A stretch of 64,000 nucleotides of DNA from an uncultured Eubacteriales bacterium (GCA_934675165.1 CAKUPP010000004.1:30219-94218); one strand, 5' to 3'; shown: positions 51,060 to 60,154, numbered from the stretch's first letter. Program-made: numbers and translations. Notes: generated by a model not told the origin, from the sequence alone.

Positions 51060-52130
51060 TTACAAATCAAAATCTTCTTTCTGCGTTTTATATTGTTCAC
51101 TACTAGGGTGAATATCTATTTTGTAATTTGTAAGTTTTGCAGCCAATCGTGCATTTTGGCCACGGTTACCAATAGCCAAAGAAAGTTGACCATCCGGAAC
51201 AATTACTTTACAAGTCTGTGGCAAACTTTCATCAAATTCAACACTCGTCACAGTTGCAGGAGCAAGTGCCGCAGCAATAAATTTAGACGGATCATCATCG
51301 TATTCAATCAAATCAATTTTTTCTCCTCCTAATTCTTTGGTGAGTTCATTTAAACGACTTCCGTGTGGGCCTATGCATGAGCCAATAGCATCAACGTTTT
51401 TATCATGAGACACTACTGCCACTTTACTTCTTACACCAGCATCTCTAGCAACATTTTTAATTTCTACTACTCCATCGATAATCTCAGGGATTTCAGTTTC
51501 AAACAACTTTTTCACAAAATTTGAATGTGTGCGCGAAATTAAAATTTTTGGCCCTTTTTCTGTAACTTTCACATCAGAAACGTAGACTTTTAAGTGATCT
51601 CCCTCATTAACATTTTCATTTCCAATCTGTTCGCTTTTGGGGAGAGTTGATTCAGCTTTACCAATCCTCAGAGTAAAAGCACCAGTTTTTCCATCTATTC
51701 GCTCTATGACTGCACTCACAATTTGATTTTGTTTTCCTTGAAATTCTTTTGTGATTTGATTTTTTTCTCCATCTTTAATTCCTTGACGAATAATATTTCT
51801 TGCAGTTTGGGCTGCAATTCTTCCAAAATCTTTTGTATCTAGCACTATTGGCACTTTATCCCCTATTTCAGCATGTTTCCTAATTTTTCTTGCATCAGAA
51901 AGTAATATTTCTTTTCCCGGAAACTCAACATTTTCAACAACAGTTTTAAAAAGTTCAACTCTGAAAAGATTTAAACTCTCATCAATATTTACGGCAACGT
52001 CTTCATTTCCATCGTAACTATTTTTGCAAGCCGTTAGGATCGCTTTATTAATTTTTTCAAGCATATAGTCCATGGGTATACCGCGTTCTTTTTCTAATAA
52101 TCTCAACGATTTAAAAATCTCAGCACTCAT
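51060..52130 (-). CDS. nusA: Transcription elongation/termination factor NusA
   Basis: Binds RNA polymerase and nascent RNA to promote pausing and termination. The 356 residues have the N-terminal polymerase-binding domain (about 1-125), S1 domain (GKQNQIVSAVIERIDG ... RTHSNFVKKLF) and two KH domains (GSCIGPHGSRLNELTKELGG; LSLAIGNRGQNARLAAKLTN). It stops after KH2, as is normal in Firmicutes, without the acidic repeats of proteobacteria. A possible AAGGAG site precedes the ATG, 15 bases after rimP. Confidence 0.95.
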   Translation of the reverse strand: MSAEIFKSLRLLEKERGIPMDYMLEKINKAILTACKNSYDGNEDVAVNIDESLNLFRVELFKTVVENVEFPGKEILLSDARKIRKHAEIGDKVPIVLDTKDFGRIAAQTARNIIRQGIKDGEKNQITKEFQGKQNQIVSAVIERIDGKTGAFTLRIGKAESTLPKSEQIGNENVNEGDHLKVYVSDVKVTEKGPKILISRTHSNFVKKLFETEIPEIIDGVVEIKNVARDAGVRSKVAVVSHDKNVDAIGSCIGPHGSRLNELTKELGGEKIDLIEYDDDPSKFIAAALAPATVTSVEFDESLPQTCKVIVPDGQLSLAIGNRGQNARLAAKLTNYKIDIHPSSEQYKTQKEDFDL

Positions 52131-52145
52131 ATCAAGATTCTCCTT

Positions 52146-52619
52146 TTAACATTTTAATTTTATATGTGATATATTTTTTCTGTTCAAACAAATTTCGGCA
52201 CCTTCTTCTAACTTTAAGACAATTCTCTCTTCATCAAAATCTCCAAGCTCTCCACTGTATTCCCTATTGCCATATTCATCCGGACGAACCAATTTCACCT
52301 TTACAAATTTTCCACTACATTTTTCAAGGTGATAATCATTTGAAAGTTCCCTTTCAATACCAGGAGAACTAACTTCAAGGCAATACGAAAATGGTATGGG
52401 ATCTATCTCGTCAAGTGGCGCATCAAGAGCTCTGCTCATATTTTCACAATCTTCGAGCGTTACACCTTTAGGGCTATCAATAAACACTCTCAAATATCTA
52501 GTCGAGCCTTCTTTGACGAATTTAATGTCCCAAATACTTAAACCTAAATTTTTAGCCAATGGTTTCGCAATCTCTTCCACTATTTCAGTAACACGTTTGC
52601 GCTTTTGTGGTCCTCTCAT
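52146..52619 (-). CDS. rimP: Ribosome maturation factor RimP
   Basis: Assists late assembly of the 30S subunit. The 157 residues include EEIAKPLAKNLGLSIWDIKF, RYLRVFIDSPKGVTLEDCE, YCLEVSSPGIERELSNDYH and the C-terminal SH3-like half. First gene of the rimP-nusA-rnpM-ylxQ-infB-rbfA-nrnA-truB operon. CGGAGGG lies just before the ATG, and a GC-rich hairpin sits about 25 bases further upstream in the leader. Confidence 0.94.
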   Translation of the reverse strand: MRGPQKRKRVTEIVEEIAKPLAKNLGLSIWDIKFVKEGSTRYLRVFIDSPKGVTLEDCENMSRALDAPLDEIDPIPFSYCLEVSSPGIERELSNDYHLEKCSGKFVKVKLVRPDEYGNREYSGELGDFDEERIVLKLEEGAEICLNRKNISHIKLKC

Positions 52620-52642
52620 TTAATCCCTCCGAAATTAAACAA

Positions 52643-52666
52643 AAGAGCGGGAAAACCCGCCCTCTT
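52643..52666 (-). promoter_or_regulatory. GC-rich leader hairpin followed by T-run before rimP
   Basis: On the minus strand AAGAGGGCGGG, TTTT, CCCGCTCTT, then TTGTTT: shaped like an intrinsic terminator or attenuator, placed between the promoter and the rimP ribosome binding site. Confidence 0.6.
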
Positions 52667-52673
52667 GCAATAA

Positions 52674-52721
52674 GATATATCCTGCACTATGTACTATACC
52701 ATAGTCAGGATATATCGTCAA
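52674..52721 (-). promoter_or_regulatory. Promoter of the rimP operon inside a large palindrome
   Basis: Minus strand TTGACG, 17 bases, TATAGT. Overlaid on it is a 43-base dyad: GATATATCCTG + ACTATG, eight-base centre containing the -10, CATAGT + G + CAGGATATATC, with one extra G. It may be an operator, or a hairpin in any upstream transcript. Confidence 0.65.
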
Positions 52722-52868
52722 GTATTAGTTTAACAAAAATTTATTTTCAGCATATTTCACATTTTTTTGTTTGATTTTTTTAAAAATTAATCGAGTCTCA
52801 TCTTTAAAATTTAGCACTATATTTTTAGAAATAAATGTCCATAGTCCATGAAACCTATTTTGTGCAAA

Positions 52869-53252
52869 TTATAACTTATGCATTACAGCAAATAACTTAA
52901 TACATGATTTTCCAATATTCAATATACTATAGCACATACCAACAGGAATTAATATCATGCCGCCACTTTTTACAATTTTATTGAACATCATTCTTCCTTT
53001 GCCTTTACCTATAAAAATTTTCCCAATTCCTTTTTCAATTTTTAAAATACTGTCTCCATTGTAAAATTGAATTCCGGTTGACTCATTTTCATTAATGGAC
53101 ATTACAGCTATTTGTAAATTTCCTAAAGTTTTAACATTTTTCATAAAATCATCGTTTTGACAAGTAATTTGTTCAATATTCAAAAAAAATTTTTCATTAA
53201 AATTTTTTTGCATAATTCCAGTATTAGACCCATACCTGTAATTTCTCATCAT
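52869..53252 (-). CDS. Small cupin-like protein
   Basis: About 127 residues. The C-terminal two thirds look like a single cupin barrel: GDSILKIEKGIGKIFIGKG, then SGGMILIPVGMCYSILNIGK and IKLFAVM, following the pattern of cupin motif 2. The usual metal histidines are mostly absent, so sugar or metal binding is doubtful. ATG 53252 lies twelve bases after AAAAGGGG. It is the last gene of the fumC-malic enzyme-luxS transcript; a role linked to LuxS is only suggested by position. Confidence 0.55.
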   Translation of the reverse strand: MMRNYRYGSNTGIMQKNFNEKFFLNIEQITCQNDDFMKNVKTLGNLQIAVMSINENESTGIQFYNGDSILKIEKGIGKIFIGKGKGRMMFNKIVKSGGMILIPVGMCYSILNIGKSCIKLFAVMHKL

Positions 53253-53328
53253 AACAAAATTTGCCCCTTTTAATATTAAAAATTTACTTTCAATATTATA
53301 TGACAAAATGCAATAATTTGTTAAATTA

Positions 53329-53787
53329 CTACAGCGGATAATGCATATCTTCAGAACCAATATTTTTAATTACGTTACACATTTTACGTGCATAAAATTT
53401 TGCTTTACTCAAATTATGCTCAAGATAATTTCCACATTCCTGCTTTGTGGCTCCCGGGATATCGCCTTCAAAATCCGCAATAAAAATGCATGCTCTTTGT
53501 AACAAATCAAGCACTTGGGCGTTCGACATATTTTTCACCAAAATATAAAATCCTGTCCTGCAACCCATTGGGCCAACATAAATAATATTTTTTTCAAATT
53601 CACTATTTCTCAAAAACGAAGCCAAAAGGTGTTCCAATGTATGAATACCATCATTTTCTAAATATTCTCCAGAGTTTGGTGTAACCATTCTAAAATCATA
53701 AGTTACAATATCTCCATCCACGCGAGAAACGTATATCCCTGGAAAAATTTTAGTGTGATCAACTTCAAAACTCTTTATTTTTTTCAT
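53329..53787 (-). CDS. luxS: S-ribosylhomocysteine lyase (AI-2 synthesis)
   Basis: Splits S-ribosylhomocysteine into homocysteine and the precursor of autoinducer-2. The 152 residues show the metal site HTLEHLLASFLR, GPMGCRTGFYIL with the catalytic cysteine, and the Cys region ATKQECGNYLEHNLS. ATG 53787 follows AAAGGTGAC; an earlier in-frame start would run into the malic enzyme gene. It lies directly after the malic enzyme gene, so in this organism it is expressed with central carbon enzymes rather than with methyl-cycle genes. Confidence 0.94.
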   Translation of the reverse strand: MKKIKSFEVDHTKIFPGIYVSRVDGDIVTYDFRMVTPNSGEYLENDGIHTLEHLLASFLRNSEFEKNIIYVGPMGCRTGFYILVKNMSNAQVLDLLQRACIFIADFEGDIPGATKQECGNYLEHNLSKAKFYARKMCNVIKNIGSEDMHYPL

Positions 53788-53788
53788 T

Positions 53789-54946
53789 TTAGTCACCTTT
53801 CTTTTCAGAAAATTTACATATCTCATTAGCTATCTTTTCTGCCACACGTTTGTCCAAAACATCCGGTACAACTATTCCATTTTTCATTTCTTCTTCAGTA
53901 ACCATCTCAGCAATAGCGTGTGAAGTACAAATCATCATCTCTGTTGTGATCTTTTTTATACCAGACATTAACGCTCCCTTAAATATTCCTGGAAATACCA
54001 AAACATTATTAATTTGATTTTTAAAATCGGACCTTCCGGTTCCACAAATTACGGCACCTCCTGCATATGCTTCTTCTGGAAATATTTCAGGAACAGGATT
54101 TGCCATAGCGAAAACTATTGGAGCATTCATAGACTCAATCATTTTTTTCGTTACCAAATTTCCCTTTGATACTCCTATTAAAACATCAGCACCTTTTAAT
54201 GCATCAGAAAGTTTACCCATCGCTTTTCTCTTGTTAGTAATTAAAGCCATATATTTTTGCTCACTGTTTAGTTTGTCATCTTTTACATCCAAGACTCCAT
54301 TTATATCACAAAAAGTAATATCACCAAAATTCATCTTTAAAAGCAATTTACCTATAGCAATTCCCGCTGCACCCGCTCCATTAATAACAATTTTTAAATC
54401 GCCCATATTTTTTTTTGAATATTTTACAGAATTTATAAGTGCAGAAGCAACAACTATAGCGGTACCATGCTGATCATCATGAAACACAGGGATATCACAA
54501 ATCTCTTGCAATCTCCTTTCTATTTCAAAACATCTCGGAGCAGATATATCTTCTAAATTTATACCACCAAAACTTTGCGAAATTAAATATATAGTTCTAA
54601 CAATTTCATCCACATCATTAGAATTTATACAAATCGGAAATGCATCAACATTACCAAATTCTTTAAAAAGAGCACATTTTCCTTCCATAACCGGCATAGA
54701 TGCAGCCGAACCTATATTTCCAAGTCCCAAAACAGCACTCCCATCCGTAACCACAGCAACCAAATTCCCGCGACGAGTAAGTTCAAAAGATTTTTTGTAA
54801 TCTTTTTCTATTTCTTTACATGCCTGCGCAACACCCGGGGTATATATCAAAGATAAATCCTTTTTTGATTTTACACTAAAACGAGAATTTACTTCAATTT
54901 TTCCTTTGAGCTCTTTATGTAATTTTATTGACTCGGTTTCTATCAT
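53789..54946 (-). CDS. Malic enzyme (oxaloacetate-decarboxylating malate dehydrogenase)
   Basis: Oxidatively decarboxylates malate to pyruvate with NAD(P). The 385 residues match the short bacterial type: SLIYTPGVAQACKEI, VVTDGSAVLGLGNIGSAASM, VMEGKCALFKEFG, FHDDQHGTAIVVASALIN, the Rossmann segment IVINGAGAAGIAIGKLLL, and VFAMANPVPEIFPEEA. Cofactor preference is not decided here. It follows fumC by 31 bases, so the pair would turn fumarate into pyruvate. Confidence 0.93.
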   Translation of the reverse strand: MIETESIKLHKELKGKIEVNSRFSVKSKKDLSLIYTPGVAQACKEIEKDYKKSFELTRRGNLVAVVTDGSAVLGLGNIGSAASMPVMEGKCALFKEFGNVDAFPICINSNDVDEIVRTIYLISQSFGGINLEDISAPRCFEIERRLQEICDIPVFHDDQHGTAIVVASALINSVKYSKKNMGDLKIVINGAGAAGIAIGKLLLKMNFGDITFCDINGVLDVKDDKLNSEQKYMALITNKRKAMGKLSDALKGADVLIGVSKGNLVTKKMIESMNAPIVFAMANPVPEIFPEEAYAGGAVICGTGRSDFKNQINNVLVFPGIFKGALMSGIKKITTEMMICTSHAIAEMVTEEEMKNGIVVPDVLDKRVAEKIANEICKFSEKKGD

Positions 54947-54977
54947 AATTTAGCACCCTTCCACAAAACATTTTATC

Positions 54978-56348
54978 TCAAATCATATTTTTAGGATCCA
55001 AAATCTTTTCAAGGATATCTTTGCTTAAAAATTTTTCTTTCAGTACAGCTTCTTTGATGGAAATACCTTCTTTATATGCCTTTTGCGCCACTTTTGCCGC
55101 TTTTTCATATCCTATAACAGAATTCAAAGCTGTAGCCGTCATTAGCGATTTTTCAAGATTTTTTTTCATATTTTCCTTTACAGCCTTTATACCTGATGCA
55201 CAGTTAATTTCAAAAGATTTTATACTATCTGCCAATAACCTTACCGATTGAAGAAAATTATATATGCAAACAGGTAAATACACGTTAAGCTCAAAATTTC
55301 CTTGTGAAGCACAAAATCCAATAGCAACATCATTGGACATTACTTGAACTGAAACCATAGCAGCCGATTCGCACTGAGTAGGATTTACTTTGCCCGGCAT
55401 TATAGAACTTCCGGGTTCATTTTGTGGAATAACAATTTCTCCAAGCCCACATCTCGGCCCACTTGCAAGCCACCTAATATCATTAACAATTTTCATATAA
55501 CTAGAAGCTAGTGCTTTCAGCCCACCGTGTACGCAAACAAATGCATCTAAACTAGTTAAAGCGTGAAATTTATTTTCATCTGGTGAAAATTGTATACCCA
55601 AATTTGTTGAAAGAATCTCACATACAACCTTATCAAACCCACCTGGAGCATTTATGCCTGTTCCAACAGCAGTTCCTCCTATTGCAACTTTTTTTAAAAA
55701 GACCAAATTATTTTTAATAATATTTTCAGCCTCAGAAATACATTTTTTCCATCCGCTTATTTCTTGCCAAAATCCAATTGGTACCGCATCTTGAAGATGT
55801 GTACGCCCTATTTTTATAACCCCTTTGTTACAATTCTCCAACTTTTCAAAATTTTTTATTATGGATTTCATAGCCGGCAAAAGTTTATTTTCTATTTCCA
55901 AAGTTGCAGATATTTTCATAGCTGTAGGAAATGTATCGTTTGAACTTTGTGACATATTCACATGATCATTCGGATGAACAAAAATATCGTTGCACTTCAT
56001 TTTGCATACATTTGAAATGACTTCATTAACATTCATGTTACTATGCGTGCCACTACCTGTTTGCCAAACTGAAAGAGGAAAATTATCGCTATATTTTCCA
56101 TTTATTATTTCTTTGCAAACTTCTACTATTAAATCGCAGCGCTTTTTATCAAGCTTTCCAAATTTGAAATTTGCTTCAGCACACGCCATTTTTATATGTA
56201 CTAATGCTGTTATTACTTCACGCGGAATTTTTTCAGTTCCTATTTTAAAATTTTCCAAACTTCTTTGAGTTTGGGCTCCCCAAAATTTATTGCATGGAAC
56301 ATTAACCTCACCTAAAGAATCGGTTTCTATCCTAAATTTTTCTGACAT
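54978..56348 (-). CDS. fumC: Class II fumarate hydratase
   Basis: Reversibly hydrates fumarate to malate without an iron-sulphur cluster. The 456 residues have family motifs FWGAQTQRSLENFKIG, GSGTHSNMNVNEVI, SQSSNDTFPTAMKI, GRTHLQDAVPI, and the signature GSSIMPGKVNPTQCE. Aspartase has a similar sequence, but these motifs and the malic enzyme neighbour favour fumarase. First gene of fumC-malic enzyme-luxS-cupin, with a GGGGGAG-type site before the ATG. Confidence 0.92.
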   Translation of the reverse strand: MSEKFRIETDSLGEVNVPCNKFWGAQTQRSLENFKIGTEKIPREVITALVHIKMACAEANFKFGKLDKKRCDLIVEVCKEIINGKYSDNFPLSVWQTGSGTHSNMNVNEVISNVCKMKCNDIFVHPNDHVNMSQSSNDTFPTAMKISATLEIENKLLPAMKSIIKNFEKLENCNKGVIKIGRTHLQDAVPIGFWQEISGWKKCISEAENIIKNNLVFLKKVAIGGTAVGTGINAPGGFDKVVCEILSTNLGIQFSPDENKFHALTSLDAFVCVHGGLKALASSYMKIVNDIRWLASGPRCGLGEIVIPQNEPGSSIMPGKVNPTQCESAAMVSVQVMSNDVAIGFCASQGNFELNVYLPVCIYNFLQSVRLLADSIKSFEINCASGIKAVKENMKKNLEKSLMTATALNSVIGYEKAAKVAQKAYKEGISIKEAVLKEKFLSKDILEKILDPKNMI

Positions 56349-56393
56349 TGCGCTCCCCCTTTATATATTTGCCCTTTTTTATATGTAATACCA

Positions 56394-56427
56394 TAAAAAA
56401 CAAAACACATTACGCGTTTTGTTTTTG
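56394..56427 (-). terminator. Terminator after ytfJ
   Basis: Arms AAAAAACAAAAC and GTTTTGTTTTTG around an eight- or nine-base loop, 43 bases past the ytfJ stop and upstream of fumC. Confidence 0.8.
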
Positions 56428-56469
56428 TCACATATTATAATCTCCTTGCTGTATTAACTGCATTACAAA

Positions 56470-56877
56470 TTACAACTTACTATCTGCAGGTTTAGATCCT
56501 TTTTTTGCATCATGTCGTCCTTTTATAGCTTTAACAATTTTGTCCACAACATCCGGCGTCATAGAAATAATTCTGTCTAAATACCCTGTAAAAGACTCTA
56601 TTTGAAGCAATTTAACATCTGACCCAGAAACCACAAGAAATGCAACCGGCGAGATTGTTACACCCACTCCATTACCGCCACCAAAAAGATCTTTTTCTTT
56701 GCACTTGGAAGAAGCAAAATCAGACCCTCCAGCAGCCAATCCATAACTAACTTTTGAAACTGGTATGATTACCGTACCATCTCCAGTTGTAATAGATTCA
56801 CCAATTATAGTATCCGCACTTACTATTTCTTTGATTTTATTAACAGCTGAATCCATCATTCCTTCAATTTTATTACT
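56470..56877 (-). CDS. ytfJ: Spore protein YtfJ/GerW family
   Basis: The 135 residues match the GerW family: KIKEIVSADTIIGESITTGDG, TVIIPVSKVSYGLAAGGSDF, GGGNGVGVTISPVAFLVV and VKLLQIESF. In Bacillus the homologue is a spore protein needed for the lysozyme-like step of germination. ATG 56877 is nine bases after AAAAGGTGG; an earlier in-frame start would overlap the DUF2953 stop. Coupled with the preceding DUF2953 gene, as in many spore formers. Confidence 0.9.
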   Translation of the reverse strand, partial: SNKIEGMMDSAVNKIKEIVSADTIIGESITTGDGTVIIPVSKVSYGLAAGGSDFASSKCKEKDLFGGGNGVGVTISPVAFLVVSGSDVKLLQIESFTGYLDRIISMTPDVVDKIVKAIKGRHDAKKGSKPADSKL

Positions 56878-56900
56878 CATTGCTATTAACCACCTTTTCA

Positions 56901-57488
56901 TTAATTATATCTGTGAACAAGTTTGCCATAATTTTTTAAAATTGTAAAAAGTATAGCTATTATTTTAAATAAATTAAATGAACAATCCAAATACAGCAAA
57001 ACTTTCATATTATTGTCGCCAGTAAAGTTCGGCAAAACATTCAAATCGTATTTTTTTGGTTTTGCACTTTCCAAAATAAAATTATACAAAGGGTACACAA
57101 GTGATGATACTTGTCCATATCTTATAGCTACCAGTGCAGCATCATCCGCTCCTACAATTATTTTGGATTTAATACACTTAATATTAATCTTTTTTAAAAC
57201 ATACGTCGAAATTTCTTTGCACTCTTTTATTATGTCACCTATAAATTTAAAAGATTTTTCCCAACCTTGTTTTTTAAAAAAATTTAGTAACTTTAAAAAT
57301 TTATTTTTTTTCACTGATTTCCTGTTCGAGCTGCTATGATGATTTTTTGCATTATTGACTTCGAAAGAAAAAAGAAACACCTTAATTTTCACTTTTAGTT
57401 CTTTTGAATATTCGATATTAAGGTGTATAGGAAAAATCAAAATCATTACCAATAAAATTAATAAAACTGCAATTATTATCCAAATCAT
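56901..57488 (-). CDS. DUF2953 membrane protein (YtfI-like)
   Basis: About 195 residues: an N-terminal membrane helix (IWIIIAVLLILLVMILIFP), the strand region LNIEYSKELKVKIKVFLFSFEVN typical of DUF2953, a basic linker, then VGADDAALVAIRYGQVSSLVYPLYNFI, a recognised part of the family. ATG 57488 follows AAGGATG. DUF2953 proteins commonly precede ytfJ and are probably sporulation-related; no biochemical role is known. Confidence 0.8.
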   Translation of the reverse strand: MIWIIIAVLLILLVMILIFPIHLNIEYSKELKVKIKVFLFSFEVNNAKNHHSSSNRKSVKKNKFLKLLNFFKKQGWEKSFKFIGDIIKECKEISTYVLKKINIKCIKSKIIVGADDAALVAIRYGQVSSLVYPLYNFILESAKPKKYDLNVLPNFTGDNNMKVLLYLDCSFNLFKIIAILFTILKNYGKLVHRYN

Positions 57489-57554
57489 AAATACATCCTT
57501 AAACATAAGCATCTATGTTATATTTTGCAATAATTTTAAATTTATACAAAAAAA

Positions 57555-58202
57555 TTAAAAAGCAGTAATTTTTATTATAAAATTATAAATAATCGATTGA
57601 GTAATATTTATAAACCCATTAAAAAAACCAAATATCAAAAGCATGCACAATACAAATGAAACTATATAATAATGAGCATAATACCACTTCAGCGCATTAT
57701 CTGACATAAAAACTTGAAATATTGCCAATCCCTTAAACGGTTCTATTGGTAAAAAATCATACGCGGCACAGACGACATTCAAATAAATAAAAAAAGTTAT
57801 AAATGAATTGAAAAATGTCGTTTGCATTATCACCGAAAAATGCCGTGAAATAGCAAACAAAAAACCTCCAATAATTCCTGCACAAATGTGAACCAGTGGA
57901 GAAGTAATACCCGTAAAAAACCAATCTCTTTTCCTTTTAGAAAAATTAACCGGATTCACTGGAACACTCTTGGGCCACCCCAATGTAAAAAACAACATAC
58001 ATATAGCGCCCAAAAAATCAAAATGTACAAGTGGGTTGATTGTTAACTTACCACTGGCACGCGCAGTCCAATCTCCAAGTTTATTTGCAACAAATGCACA
58101 CATGTACTGTTTTAATGGAAAAATTCCAAAAACCATCACCATTACTACAAGTATCCTTGTCAATACATAATCTATAGTTATAGTTTGGTCAAATATCCAC
58201 AT
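57555..58202 (-). CDS. M50 (site-2-protease)-like membrane protein lacking catalytic residues
   Basis: The 215 residues align with the YwhC-type M50 family by KLGDWTARASGKLTINPLVHFDFLGAI (in part), WPKSVPVNPVNFSKRKRDWF and YLNVVCAAYDFLPIEPFKG. Where active members have HExAH, this protein reads LKQYMCAF, and where they have the third zinc ligand in PLDG it reads PFKG. All zinc ligands are therefore gone. Five or six membrane helices and the NP loop are kept. It starts at ATG 58202 behind GGTGGGGTGA. A structural or regulatory role is likely; recent decay is unlikely because the frame is intact. Confidence 0.8.
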   Translation of the reverse strand: MWIFDQTITIDYVLTRILVVMVMVFGIFPLKQYMCAFVANKLGDWTARASGKLTINPLVHFDFLGAICMLFFTLGWPKSVPVNPVNFSKRKRDWFFTGITSPLVHICAGIIGGFLFAISRHFSVIMQTTFFNSFITFFIYLNVVCAAYDFLPIEPFKGLAIFQVFMSDNALKWYYAHYYIVSFVLCMLLIFGFFNGFINITQSIIYNFIIKITAF

Positions 58203-58268
58203 ATCTAATTCACCCCACCAGATTATATCACACAAAACAATACATATGCAACAAAAAATTTATAATGA

Positions 58269-58302
58269 TTACACTGATTTATTTTTTTAAATCACAGTGT
58301 AA
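58269..58302 (-). terminator. Hairpin after uvrC
   Basis: TTACACTG + ATTTA with TAAAT + CAGTGTAA around an AT loop, just past the uvrC stop; a weak T-rich tail follows on the minus strand. Confidence 0.6.
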
Positions 58303-58315
58303 ATATTCCAAAAAA

Positions 58316-60154
58316 TTAAGAAAATACAGGGTGAAAATAATCATATATATTTTTGGCGACAGATGGTGCAATTCCCGGCACAGCAATGAGTTTGTCAACT
58401 GTACACTCAGATATAGTTTTTATTGACCCAAAATACTTTATAAGAAATTTAGCTCTTTTTTCTCCTACACCTTTTATATTTATTAAAACCGAATCTTTAA
58501 TTTTTTTATTTCTCAAAGATTTATGATAATTAATTGCGTACCGATGCACCTCTTCTTGAATTTTAAATATGAAATTAAAAACTCTTGTATTTGATTTTAT
58601 ATCTATTTCGGCACCATCTGATGTAATTGCTCTAGTTTTATGCTTACTGTTTTTTACCATTCCAAAAACAGGTACTTCAACGTTTTCATCTTTTAAAACA
58701 TTTTTTACTGCTGCGGTATGCATTTTTCCACCGTCAACTAAAATTAAGTCCGGCAGTACACTAAAAGATTTATCATTTTGGTTTTCTTTGTAATTTTTTA
58801 TTCTTCTCCTAATTACTTCTCGCATTGATCCATAGTCATCTTGCCCCAGTATTTCTTTGATTTTAAATTTTCTATATGAAGATTTTAAAGGTTTACCATC
58901 TTTAAACACGACCATAACACCTACATTATCGCTTCCCCCTAAATTAGAAATGTCATAAGCTTCAATATACCGTGGAAGCGAACCAAGTGAAAGAATGTTT
59001 TTTAAATCCTCAATTGTATCTTCACTTCGTGTTTTGTACCCTTTACTTTTAATCAAATTTTCATATGCATTATTTTTACACATCTCTAAAATTTTAAACT
59101 GTTCACCTTTTTCAGGGAAAATAATATTTACTTTTTTCCCTCTTTTCGTACTTAAAAATTTATTAAGCAAATTTTGATCATTTATCTTACCATCCAACAC
59201 AATATTCTCTGGTATATTTTCTTTCATCTCATAGTAACTTTTTAAAAATTCTGTCCTAGTAAAAATTAGATTTTCCTGCAAATCTATTATAAAATTTTGA
59301 TTTTCGCACAAATCTCCGTTATCAAATCTAAACACTTCAACAGACGCCTGTTGCTCATCGGTTACTAAAGCTATAACATCTTGATTTTTAACTCTACAAG
59401 AAACAACTTTTTGATCAGAAGAAATAGAAACAATTGCTTTAATCTTATCCCTAAATTCAGCAGCTTTTTCAAAATTCAAATTTTCTGACGCTTCATTCAT
59501 TTTTTTTGTAAAATATTTTATTGTTTCTTTACTGCCCTTTTTTATAAATTTTATAACGTCATCTATAACTTTACGATAATCATCATTTTTTATTGCACGT
59601 ATGCATGGCGCACTACACCTATTGATATAAAAATTTAAACAAGGTTTTTTATAAATTTTTTCTAAATTTCTAGAGCACGTAGGTAGTTTAAATATACGAT
59701 TGACTTCTCTTACTGTTTTTTTTACTGAAAATGAATTTACATAAGGCCCTATATATACATCTTTATCTGAATTTTTTTTCTTTTCATAAAGAACTTTAGG
59801 CCAATTTTCATTTGTTATTCTAATATAGCTATAGCCTTTATCATCTTTAAGTAAAATATTATACTTAGGCTGATGTTTTTTTATTAAACTACATTCCAAT
59901 ACCAAAGCTTCAAATTCACTATCTGTGACAATATAATCAAATTTGTAAACATTTTGAACCATTTTTTTAACTTTTTCACTGTGATCAGAATCAGAAATAA
60001 AATATGATGAAACTCTGTTTTTCAAATTTTTAGCCTTACCAATATAAATAATTTCTCCTTGCTTGTTTTTCATAATATAAACACCCGGTACATCCGGCAA
60101 TTTTTTTGAACGTTCCTTTAATGAAATTACTTCAATCAAATTTTTTAACCTCAC
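58316..60154 (-). CDS. uvrC: Excinuclease ABC subunit C
   Basis: Makes both incisions around a lesion after UvrB binding. The 612 residues hold the GIY-YIG nuclease (LPDVPGVYIMKNKQGEIIYIGKAKNLKNR, split motif VYI...YIG), the Cys-rich CSRNLEKIYKKPCLNFYINRCSAPC, the UVR domain (about 200-235), the RNase H-like endonuclease (EAYDISNLGGSDNVGVMVVF; LPDLILVDGGKMH) and C-terminal helix-hairpin-helix motifs (NIKGVGEKRAKFLIKYFG; VPGIAPSVAKNIYDYF). GTG start with GAAGG upstream. Own promoter; the partners uvrB and uvrA are 40 kb away. Confidence 0.95.
   Translation of the reverse strand: MRLKNLIEVISLKERSKKLPDVPGVYIMKNKQGEIIYIGKAKNLKNRVSSYFISDSDHSEKVKKMVQNVYKFDYIVTDSEFEALVLECSLIKKHQPKYNILLKDDKGYSYIRITNENWPKVLYEKKKNSDKDVYIGPYVNSFSVKKTVREVNRIFKLPTCSRNLEKIYKKPCLNFYINRCSAPCIRAIKNDDYRKVIDDVIKFIKKGSKETIKYFTKKMNEASENLNFEKAAEFRDKIKAIVSISSDQKVVSCRVKNQDVIALVTDEQQASVEVFRFDNGDLCENQNFIIDLQENLIFTRTEFLKSYYEMKENIPENIVLDGKINDQNLLNKFLSTKRGKKVNIIFPEKGEQFKILEMCKNNAYENLIKSKGYKTRSEDTIEDLKNILSLGSLPRYIEAYDISNLGGSDNVGVMVVFKDGKPLKSSYRKFKIKEILGQDDYGSMREVIRRRIKNYKENQNDKSFSVLPDLILVDGGKMHTAAVKNVLKDENVEVPVFGMVKNSKHKTRAITSDGAEIDIKSNTRVFNFIFKIQEEVHRYAINYHKSLRNKKIKDSVLINIKGVGEKRAKFLIKYFGSIKTISECTVDKLIAVPGIAPSVAKNIYDYFHPVFS

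Noticed and set aside
53860..54946. Malic enzyme gene considered as malolactic enzyme
   Set aside because: Length and motifs match the short bacterial malic enzyme, not the roughly 540-residue malolactic type.
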